A stretch of 17,500 bases of DNA. Source: Cristatella mucedo (taxonomy: Eukaryota; Bryozoa; Phylactolaemata; Cristatellidae). The position numbers and the translations under genes were made by a program. Shown here one piece after another: positions 10,170 through 17,500 of this stretch. The notes beneath the pieces were generated by a model. It searched no databases and had not been told where the DNA came from. It was given only the letters and a program-made list of their open reading frames with translations. The stretch covers positions 1,515,001-1,532,500 of the forward strand of contig WPIO01000088.1 of the NCBI GenBank assembly GCA_009760855.2. The letters are read 5' to 3'. The number at the start of each line of letters is the position of its first letter. Within the stretch, counting starts at the first letter, position 1.

Positions 10170-10765
10170 AGAAAGGAACCGCTCGACATTTAATCCTGGC
10201 TCCCAATTCAGGCAGCGAATCGACTTCAAGGTTCAAGGTCACTCACTTTTAGGTCATTCTCTGGCTCCAGACTACTTATCGGAACTGCTCTTCCACGAGG
10301 CGAAGAATCGTATCGTATCGTATCGTATCGTATCGTATCGTAAGAATCGTAAGAATCGTATCGTAAGAATCGTATCGCTGTTCCTCTTCTGACTCGAATC
10401 GTGTAGCCACACCTTGTGCGAACCTCAAAACCGTTGGAAACCGTGTCTTTAGTTCGTATGCTTACAAAGCCTGGAACTCACAACCAACGCACGTCACAAC
10501 GTTCCCTCTGACATGACAAAGCTAAAAACAAAGAAGCTTAAAACGCACTTGTTTATTACAGCAGCATTTGATGATTTCTTTGCGATTCGTTCTTTGTGTA
10601 CATGCACTTGCTGTCACTATGCCTGCTGCGTGCAAATGTTACCACCGATCATTTGGTAATGCTTTCTATACAGCATCTGTAAAGTGCCTAGAAAGAGATT
10701 CAGTTCTTTAAGGTAGCATTAATACAAATATAAATACAAATGTATTATTATTATTCTTATTAATC
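10170..10765 (+). mobile_element. LINE copy E interrupted by an (ATCGT)n microsatellite
   Basis: FRQRIDFKV, SLAPDYLSELLFHEAKNR and, after the microsatellite, TVGNRVFSSYAYKAWNSQPT match in order the LINE segments KQRINFEV, SLAPAYLSDLL and SFGDRAFSSxAAKALNSLPT. The 3' UTR is shortened. The hairpin region begins AAAGTGCCTAGAAAGAGATT at 10681, but its right arm is lost (AAGGTAGCATTAATAC). The tail is TATTATTATTATTCTTATTA. Confidence 0.8.
10305..10378. repeat. (ATCGT)n pentanucleotide microsatellite
   Basis: Seven ATCGT units are followed by a higher-order mix of AAGAATCGT and ATCGT units. The tract grew inside the LINE reading frame directly after the residues HEAKNR, so the seed may have been LINE coding sequence (GAATCGTATCG). 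Confidence 0.95.
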
Positions 10766-10867
10766 ACTAGGCAGTGCCTCGCATATTTTGGGTAGGATGT
10801 TGCGATGCAATATAACTGCGATTCTCTAGTGACGACCATTGCAAGAGAAAAATCAACAACTTGAAGG

Positions 10868-11093
10868 GGACTGAGCTTATGCATGCTGACGATGTGCATG
10901 CTGCCACTAACCGAACTTGCATGCTGACCCTGTGCATGTCACCCCTAACCATGTTATTCATGTTGTTTATCAAGCATGATACAACTCACCATTTAATTGA
11001 TTGCATTTCCCTTTGCAGCAAATGTAAAGCACCTAGAAAGAGATTGAGTTCTCTGGGGGCACTTTATCAAGTGTATTATTATTACTATTGGCC
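10868..11093 (+). mobile_element. LINE copy F, 3' UTR only
   Basis: It starts within the 3' UTR (ACTGAGCTTATGCATGCTGA) and keeps both 38-base units (GATGTGCATGCTGCCACTAA and CTGACCCTGTGCATGTCACC). It keeps the hairpin with AAAGCACC (11026-11033) against GGGCACTTT (11057-11065), then TATTATTATTACTATT. Extreme 5' truncation is typical of LINE insertion. No clear target-site duplication was found. Confidence 0.8.
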
Positions 11094-11541
11094 TTGGCCT
11101 TGAATAGCCTTGGCCTTGAAATGACGGCGAGCATAAGCATCCAGATTATGACTGATGATCATCATTTGAAGTTTAGGAATAGTAATGGTCAGGGACCAAA
11201 TATGCGATAACATTGGTCTGCATGGTATGAGCTGTCTGGCATTTGTTACTAATTTTCCAAATATACATCACAATTGATGACTTATGGCGCATTTATTTTT
11301 CTTTGGCACGACAGGTTTTAATTTGGTAGAATTTGGTAGTTTGTGTTCATCAAAGATCGGGAGCACTTTGCGTTACATATTAAAATATATCATGAAATTG
11401 GCTTTCGTGAGGTTTACTTGTTACAATCATGTAATGACATACATGTTGTGTGTAATTTTTTGCAGAACAGCCATTTTTTTGGTTAAAATACAGTTGTTTG
11501 TGCAAGTAGTTGTTTAAATCGACGGATACTTTTTATTCAAA
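11094..11541. other. AT-rich flank upstream of the pseudogene
   Basis: A short tandem CCTTGGCCTTGAA repeat lies at about 11090-11120. The rest is AT-rich without a recognised gene. TAATTTTTTGCAG ending near 11465 resembles a 3' splice site, so this could be the intron and 5' UTR of the element that carried the pseudogene. That is inference. Confidence 0.4.
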
Positions 11542-13057
11542 ATGCCAAGGGAGTGTAAGAATTCGTCGCATATATTCCGCTAAATCTGCAGGAAGTTCTC
11601 GACAAAGCAGCAGTAGCTACCGATTACTACAGTGAGCAAACAGTTCTATCATGCCTATTTCGGATGCAAACCGGAAGATCAGGATAAGACGCGGGCACCG
11701 CATTCAGTGTCTGAGCCATGTGTAGAAAAACTGAGAAAATAGCTTAAAGGTCGAAGCAAATGCATTCTATTTGGAGTACCGATGATTCGGAGATAACAAA
11801 CTGATCATGCTTCGGATTGTTATTTCTGCACCACTCATGTGGAGGGCTTCAGCAAGAAGAACGAGCATAACATTAAATATCCAAATCTACCATCACCGAT
11901 GAGATCTGCACCGCGCGGCAATGAGGTAGGAGTTCCTTTTCCACCTATTGAACTTGATGATATCTTGACTGACGATGATTCGAGTTCATCTGAAAGTGAC
12001 GTTGATGACAGCTATGATGCTTTTGATGTTCCAGTGCCTCAACTAATCTCACAATCTGATCTTGATGACTGAGGAAGAGATGTTGACATACCCAAATATT
12101 CGGCTGCACTCCTCGCTTCTAGATTTATCGGAGAGAAATTTTCTCGCGCTGGGCACTACGTTTTCGTGGTATAGACGAAGTGAAAAAAAGTTTCTTCCGT
12201 ACTTTTTGACGAGGGATTCGCAAGTCGATTGCAGCTACGTCGAAGGTCTAGTGGAACCAAATGGAAAAGTGCCACGATCCAACTGAACGTAGACTCTTCC
12301 TTAATTCATCGGACAGCAGTTTAAAGGGAGTCCGACTTCACATTGGAAGCGAGCTTACCTCCTTGCCGGTCGCATATTCTGCACAGATGAACGAGACTCA
12401 CACGGAAACATGAAAGTACTTCTCAGCGGAATCAATTATGATCAATGCCGGTGGCAGATTTGCGGCTATTCAAAGGTCACTGCCCTTCTGCTCGGACTTC
12501 AAGATGGCTACACGAAAATGTCTGCGCTTTTTCTATGTGTCTCTGGGGCACGCTGGTTCTCTTCGATTACCGAAAGAAAGAAGACTGGCCACAGCGAGCC
12601 CATTTTGCGCCTTCAAGTGACAACGTCCGAGAGTTGTGCTCTCTTACCAACGTCCTGCCGGCAGCAAGAAAGTGCTACCTTCTTATTTGCAAGTAAAGCT
12701 CGGACTAATTAAAAACAACGCTAAAGCTCTTACCCGAGACGGGTGATACCTTTAAGTACTTACAAGAAAAGTTTCTTCAAATTAGCGAGGCTCACGGGTG
12801 CAACCTGGCATTTCTGTTGTTCCATAGATGAGAGAATTGTTCAAAGACACACAGTTTATATAGAAAATAGAAATATGACTTGGTTAGAGTTGCAGGCATG
12901 AAATAGATTACAAATCTGTGGCAGAGAGCTCTCTTGGCCATCGCAAGTCGGCTGACTATGTGCGAATCGCTGAGAGCGCGAGTCAGCGCTACGTGTTACT
13001 TGGCAGCAGAGTGATACATCTCAGATACATTTTCTAAAGTCTCGCCTATTATACCAC

Positions 13058-13095
<38 letters not shown>

Positions 13096-13174
13096 CATGT
13101 TACTATATATACTACTAAATATACTATATACATACTATATATACTTATTATACTACTATATATATACTAGATAC

Positions 13175-13209
<35 letters not shown>

Positions 13210-13293
13210 CTATATATATATATACTAGATACTATATATATATATTATATATACTATATATATATATATATATATATACTATATATATATATA

Positions 13294-13370
<77 letters not shown>

Positions 13371-13590
13371 TATTATACTACTATATGACTATTTGCCATC
13401 AAATACGTAGAAGCATTCAGCGAGAAACAGGGTGAGAGGTTCCATCAGAACGTACGCGAAACGAAGCGTACACAAGCCGCTGGAGTTTTAACGCGATGGC
13501 CGATTACTGCTGGAGCGAGAAACGCCGCAATCCAGCTGCTGAGCCTAGGGGACAGTCGAAAAAGAGGCCTCTTTGAAGCATTTGACTAAT
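11542..13590 (+). pseudogene. Decayed copy of a multicopy uncharacterised protein family (ERFHQ-type), split by a TA tract
   Basis: It begins MPRECKNSSHIF at 11542 and stays in one frame to about 12165 despite stops at 11581, 11614, 11740, 11794 and 12070. Recognisable stretches in order are FGCKPEDQDK, CILFGVPMI, DCYFCTTHVEGFSKKNEHNI, KYPNLPSPMR, an acidic Asp/Ser-rich linker, FLPYFLTRDSQVDCSYVEGL, RRLFLNSSDSSLKGV, INYDQCRWQICGYSKVTALL, RKKEDWPQR, TFKYLQEKFLQISEA, RELFKDTQF, QGERFHQNV (GERFHQ 13431-13448) and ADYCWS. From memory this order matches an uncharacterised multicopy protein family, annotated in arthropods and other animals, that carries YCYFC, CCFLCxWDSR and GERFHQD motifs. I cannot name its transposon class. 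At least five frameshifts, lost cysteines and a 326-bp TA insertion rule out function. Length without the TA tract is about 570 codons, close to full length. Confidence 0.8.
13062..13387. repeat. 326-bp TA-rich microsatellite inside the pseudogene
   Basis: TA runs are interspersed with TATACTAGATACTATATATA units repeated about 55 bases apart. Left of it the pseudogene reads LGSRVIHLRYIF, and right of it YDYLPSN and then SEKQGERFHQN. In the family these segments are adjacent, so the tract expanded or inserted within the coding sequence. Confidence 0.95.
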
Positions 13591-13939
13591 TAAAGGAATG
13601 CGCATGCGTATTTTCATTAAACGATTACAAAGACGTTATGCACGGCCCGTGAAAGTAGTGCGAAATAAAAAGGCAAATTGTTCAAAATTCTGACGTGCTG
13701 GGTTATCACGAATCGCACTTTCTGTAAGAGCGTCCCGATACTCACTCGAATCCCTACGCGCGATTAAAAAGAAAGGAAAGGACAGCGAGCTTTCATTCTC
13801 TGGCCACAGATTATAAGCTACGGCCGAGGCCGCAGAAGAGCCGACGCCTCGAGACAGGCGGGCGGCGGTGCTTCCGGAGTTGGCCCTAGGCATATGAGCC
13901 GATTCAAGCTGTAGGCCACCCGAGCCCTTTGGTGTACGT

Positions 13940-13988
13940 CATGGCCGCGGTCGAACGCCCGTAATGCTCCGCTGCTGCAGTCAAATAG
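13940..13988 (-). repeat. Inverted repeat, left copy
   Basis: Read on the minus strand it gives CTATTTGAC, then AGCAGCGGAGCATTACGGGC, then GTTCGACCGCGGCCATG. This aligns with 15016-15061 on the plus strand with a 3-base gap and about six differences in the last 37 positions. Confidence 0.7.
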
Positions 13989-14988
13989 AATCGTCTATGG
14001 TGGCCGTGGATACGGACTATCGATGCTAAGGTACGGATGCTTACCATCGCTGCCGTGTGTGCCGCTACCGTCGTCGTACCGGCGTGCATTGTTGCTGCCC
14101 CTACAAGACAAGTCGCAAGCCGTGCTACAAGGTTCCAGCAATCGCCAGTATTCGTCGCGCGCGTCGGCTGAGACTAGCGCCGCTACGAGCGCTGCGTTTG
14201 CGGCCCGCCAGCACTGGTCGGACGCGGAAGTCACACAGCGAGCGTGTGTAACAGACTCGTGTGCGCCACTCGTCAGGGTTGACCGTCATTCTATGGACTC
14301 GGCTACGACCCAGGGTAGCAGGAAGGTGGCCATGCAACGGTTAGACGACGAATCAAAGTGCGATTCCCTCTTGAGCTGTTTCACCGGGCGTGCATTTTTT
14401 CCTTCAACCGCCGAGAGCTGGCGGATGAAGGCCCCGCTCTGAGCTGCAGTTCCGTCTCGGTTGCGTGGCACGGCCAGCGCTTTTAGAGCTCGAGCTGCAC
14501 TGATATCCATCAAAATTCTTGTAAAAATTATCTCCCTCTTCTCGTGCGCGACCGAACGTTGCCGGCTGACAAATTGCAGAGCCAGGTAAATCCGTTCTGG
14601 CAAGTCGGCGGGCGACGTTTACCACCGCGACACCCCCTCCGAGTGGCTCCGCTGTGTATCGACCGGCGACGTCCGCTCTCTCTCTCATCTCCTATCTCGC
14701 GAGGTGTTTTTTTACAATCGGGGCGTGGCGGCTACCGCGCCTGGGCACAACCAGGCCGCAAACTTACGCCGCTCGCAAAGGGGCCAGTCTCAGCCTACGC
14801 GCGATGAACGCCAGCGGAAGCTCCCAGCTGTACATCGGGATTAATGGCGTAAGGGTGTAGCGTCGACGCACGCAGATATGCCGACAATTGCGCTATACGG
14901 CAGCTATGAAGTGCGCTCATACCACAGCGCGCGATAAATCCGCAGCACAGATAAGTCTATTTTTGTCAGCGGCGAAGAGCTGCGGATT

Positions 14989-15033
14989 TTCAACAGCGGC
15001 CAATTCGACAGCGGCCTATTTGACAGCGGCGGA
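14989..15033 (+). repeat. Three 15-bp tandem units
   Basis: TTCAACAGCGGCCAA, TTCGACAGCGGCCTA and TTTGACAGCGGCGGA are consecutive. A fourth partial relative (TTTTGTCAGCGGCGAA) occurs about 30 bases upstream. The last unit is also the beginning of the right inverted-repeat copy. Confidence 0.75.
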
Positions 15034-15061
15034 GGGTTACAGGCGTTCGAAGGCGGCCATG
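15016..15061 (+). repeat. Inverted repeat, right copy
   Basis: CTATTTGACAGCGGCGGAGG, then GTTACAGGCGTTCGAAGGCG, then GCCATG. It is the plus-strand counterpart of 13940-13988 and lies about 1.0 kb from it in opposite orientation. Confidence 0.7.
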
Positions 15062-15239
15062 GCTGTGGGCGACAACTCGAGCGCGCGACCCGGAGCTCAA
15101 GCTCAAATCAACTCAACTACTGGAGAACCAACTCCTGGAGCACGGCACCCCGCCCATGTCGTGATTTCGGCTTTCATCTGTGGCCTGACCAAAGATGATT
15201 GCAAAATAGGCTCCTTGCCGTTATAATTCAGGCGTCACG

Positions 15240-16379
15240 AATGACGAATGTCAGTCGGACTCGGGCCGATTTAGCGCGCCTCCGCGTCGCTATCACCCCT
15301 TAATTAATAACTATGCTCACGTGACAGCAGCACGCGTGACAGCGCACTGACTGACTGGTGCCACCGTGTTCCGCTCAGTCTAGGACAGCTATTGCAACGC
15401 GACTCGCTTGCAACGGGACTCTGGTACGAGTGTAGCAGACGCAACGGAAGTCGCGGACGATGCGCGCCGACCGTCGTCCGGCGAATGCCGCCTTTGACTG
15501 CTCAGCTGGAATTGGCCGCGAGCGGAAAATGCCGTAATTCTAGACGCACGCTCTTTGAAATCGCAACGGTGCGGTCGCTGGTGGGGTGGCTGCTGCCACC
15601 CTCCCACATCCCACCCCGTAGCCCACCGCTGGCGGCAGCCCCGCCCCGCCCCCCAGCGCAGTTGCCGCCCCACGGAAGTAAACACAAATTGACCCGCCAT
15701 GGCGCCTGCGGTGCGTCCCTTGTTGACGTAGCTGGCTGGCGTTTTACTGCAGTGGGCGTGCAAAGGCTGCTGCTCGCTCGAGCCGCAGATGTGAAAGGTG
15801 CCGTCCAAAAAGCGCAGCGCCCAAAGAGTGAGCTCTCGAGAGTTCTCGCCCGGTGCACGAGGTTCGTCCGCTGCTCGCCGGGTCGCGGTAGAGAACCGCC
15901 GAACCGTTCGCTCTCGTCAGGCCGCCCGCCAGCGCCGCTGCTGCCCGCCCGTTGTCGCCCCAGTTCGATTCGCACTCGCGTCCCAGGGATTGCGACGGCC
16001 TTGCGCGCCGCAATCGCTGTCGCGGCGTTACTCGTCGACTGCCGCCGCCGCCGCCCCTGCCTGACTGCCTGTGCGCCGGTCAGCAACAGCGTCGCCCCGT
16101 CTCTACCCACTTCCGCTCAGCTCCGCCGCCGCCGCCGCGCTGGCAGACCGCTAGCGAGACTGGTCGGCGCGCGACGGTGCGGCACGTGACGGGAGGGGGT
16201 TGGTTGCCTCGCTGCGAGCGTCGGTTCGGCTGCGGTGACACTCGGCACGCTGTCCGCCGGCCTTCTGCCCACGCTCGTCGGCCGCTGCTCGGTGTGCGAT
16301 CAGGCGTTGGCTGGCCCCCCACCGTACCCTGCCCAGCTCCCGTATGGAAGGCGGCGCCTTTCGGTGCAGCAAGATTCGC
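15240..16379. promoter_or_regulatory. CpG-rich block, possible promoter region
   Basis: Dense in CpG and C/G homotypic runs, with CACGTGAC motifs at 15318-15325 and 16183-16190, the same 8-mer found twice in the 3058-4200 block. A 265-codon plus-strand frame (15392-16189) and a 202-codon minus-strand frame (15502-16110) overlap. Both are Arg/Ala/Pro-rich and explained by composition. The block lies about 0.8-1.9 kb upstream of the candidate coding exon at 17163 and might be its promoter or 5' UTR, or serve a divergent gene. Confidence 0.35.
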
Positions 16380-16790
16380 CACCCTTTTGTTTTACGCGCA
16401 CGAGCGTCAAAACCTTTGGAGATCGTGCCGTTAGTGCGTATGGTCCCAACTGACTGACGTCGCACGACATAAGTGCCGACTTGACGGCATTTAGGAAGGA
16501 GCTCAGGACGCTCATGTTTGTCACAGCGTCACATGTCACAGTGTTTAGTGGGTCCAGGCGATTCCGTCCTTTGCTCTGAGCTTATGCCTGCTGCCACCTG
16601 CTGCCGCATTTGCATGCTGACCCCCTGTGCACGTCGCCTCTAGCCGTGTTATGCTTATTGACATTGTGCAGGCTACTGCTGACCATTCGATCGTGCTTTC
16701 ATTACAGCATATGTAGAGGACCTAGAAAAATATGTGAGTTCTCTGAGGCTGCTATGCGAATGTGTGCGGTTGTTAATATTACGAGAAGCC
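16380..16790 (+). mobile_element. LINE copy G, 5'-truncated
   Basis: CFTRTSVKTFGDRAVSAYGP at about 16388-16448 matches the LINE segment VPRTRLKSFGDRAFSS, and LTAFRKELRTLMF matches the STFKxxLKTHLF segment that closes the ORF. The 3' UTR follows (GTTTAGTGGGTCCAGGCGAT, TTTGCATGCTGACCCCCTG, TTGACATTGTGCAGGCTACT). The 3' hairpin arms have decayed (TAGAGGACCTAGAAAAATAT...CTGAGGCTGCTATG) and the tail is reduced to TTGTTAATATTACG. Confidence 0.75.
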
Positions 16791-17162
16791 GTAACGAGTG
16801 CACGACCGCCACTTTAGAAGGCATCGAGAATGCGCTGTCGTCTCCGCTCGCTCCGCCATTGGTTGCAAGCTGCCGTCGGCCAAGCCAAACCGTGACCCGA
16901 GCACGTGGCCGCTAGCCTTCGGCGACCTTCGTTGGCTAGATGCTACGTGGGGCACAGACTACTTTTCTCCACTAGGGCTGCTCTTCCATAGTGGCGGCGG
17001 CTGCAGGCAGGGCGGGTCGTATGTCGTCGCACGGGCCTAGGCCGCAGTATTGCGCCAACTGTTCCCCTGTACTTGAGTGTTTCGCCGAATTACCTTTGAC
17101 ATCGACGCTCGGAAATATTCAGCCGTCCTGCTTCGTTAAAGCGTTGTAGCTCTGCAGTCAGA
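16791..17162 (+). promoter_or_regulatory. 5' flank or 5' UTR of the candidate gene
   Basis: GC-rich single-copy-like sequence directly before the ATG at 17163. It carries a CACGTG E-box near 16910 and ATAGTGGCGGCGGCTG near 16990, which resembles YY1/GGCGG promoter motifs. TAGCTCTGCAG ends at 17157, so the coding exon could also begin at a 3' splice site there. No TATA box can be placed with confidence. Confidence 0.3.
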
Positions 17163-17260
17163 ATGCCAGGAAAGAAAGATCTCTACGTCGGGAAGTCGCT
17201 GGGAGACCTAAACAAGCAGGCAGAGCTGCCAGCCGACATCGGCAAGAAAGGACCGACTGT
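17163..17260 (+). CDS. Candidate first coding exon, 32 codons plus 2 bases, product unknown
   Basis: An ATG at 17163 with A at -3 opens a frame reading MPGKKDLYVGKSLGDLNKQA and then ELPADIGKKGPT. It runs straight into TGT|GTGAGTGC, a strong 5' splice site at 17261. The residue composition is balanced (Lys, Gly, Leu, Asp), unlike the Arg/Ala-rich frames of nearby GC-rich DNA. The intron would be phase 2, and a stop (TGA) follows in frame within the donor, as expected if this is an exon. The rest of the gene lies beyond the window. I do not recognise the protein. The start could also be a chance frame next to a chance donor. Confidence 0.5.
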
Positions 17261-17500
17261 GTGAGTGCACGCACGCCTGTGCGCACGACTTCACATTGCC
17301 CGCGCATCAGACTCGCCTCTGCGACCGTCTGACTCTGCACAGTGCTCGTGCCGTGCCATGCCACCAGTACCACGCCTCTGCAAGCGAATGCGAGTGCGTG
17401 CGCACGCAGGCTTGCGTTCGTTCGGGCACGACTGCACGGCATGCGTGCACACGCACACGAGCGTGCATGCACACGGGAAGCTAGCCTTGTGCGCTGCCCG
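17261..17500 (+). other. Probable intron start, rich in alternating purine-pyrimidine
   Basis: It follows the GTGAGT donor. It contains many CACG, GTGC and GCATGC steps, for example GCATGCGTGCACACGCACAC near 17439. Such alternating purine-pyrimidine DNA can adopt the Z form. Open frames here on both strands have no recognisable domain. Confidence 0.4.

Larger units (their letters stand above)
13591..15239. other. Unclassified region, GC-rich to the right
   Basis: Open frames at 13636-13893 (-), 14023-14442 (+) and 14286-14603 (-) overlap or oppose one another, and none has a recognisable domain. An NRF1-like TGCGCATGCG lies at 13599-13608. The structured elements are an inverted repeat pair (13940-13988 and 15016-15061) and a 15-base tandem repeat (14989-15033). 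No gene is supported. Confidence 0.45.

Noticed and set aside
11284-11517. Short hydrophobic open frame upstream of the pseudogene
   Set aside because: Its Phe/Leu/Val content reflects AT-rich DNA, and it has no clear start context. A splice-acceptor-like site inside it suggests non-coding leader sequence instead.
13062-13387. CRISPR-like or satellite array because of recurring TATACTAGATACTATA units
   Set aside because: There are no constant-length repeats with unique spacers. It is TA-rich low-complexity DNA.
14023-14442. 139-codon plus-strand open frame
   Set aside because: No domain is visible, opposing frames overlap it, and it lies in GC-rich DNA next to the inverted repeat.
15392-16189. 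265-codon open frame on the plus strand, the longest in the window
   Set aside because: It is Arg/Ala/Pro-rich with no domain, sits in CpG-rich DNA where stops are rare, and a 202-codon frame overlaps it on the other strand.

Overview
The window looks like animal nuclear DNA, most likely from an arthropod. A hard tick is my best guess, but that is inference. It has no operon structure, no rRNA or tRNA gene, and long microsatellites of (CT)n, (AG)n, (CA)n and (TA)n. CpG-rich blocks alternate with AT-rich ones, LINE and tRNA-derived SINE copies are frequent, and one exon ends in a eukaryotic 5' splice site. Most long open frames lie in GC-rich or simple-repeat DNA and I do not regard them as genes.

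Layout: 1-560 and 661-857 hold two damaged copies of one LINE family. 1205-1400 is a reverse-transcriptase fragment, and 1811-1995 is a tRNA-derived SINE. 2706-3045 is a CA/TA microsatellite field that contains a perfect 52-bp palindrome. 3058-4200 is CpG-rich, with a strong minus-strand splice donor at its left edge, so it may be a promoter or first exon. 4201-5220 is the fullest 3' LINE copy, followed by a second SINE (5262-5430). 5466-7359 is dominated by long AG, CT and TA tracts. 7940-8320, 8810-9500, 10170-10765 and 10868-11093 are four more copies of the LINE. 11542-13590 is a decayed, roughly 570-codon pseudogene of a multicopy protein family, split by a 326-bp TA tract. 13591-15240 is unclassified but carries a pair of inverted repeats. 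15240-16379 is CpG-rich, 16380-16790 is another LINE copy, and 17163-17260 is a candidate first coding exon on the plus strand.

The organising theme is one L2/CR1-like LINE family. Its copies share a 3' hairpin (an AAAGCGCC arm, an inner AGAGA/TCTCT stem, a GGGCGCTTT arm) and a (TTA)n tail. Seven copies of this 3' end occur within 16 kb, all on the plus strand. The SINEs and the large pseudogene are also on the plus strand. I found no prokaryotic defence or CRISPR-like system and no intact multi-gene system. The items most worth following up are the LINE 3' end, the microsatellite-split pseudogene, the palindrome and the two putative gene starts.
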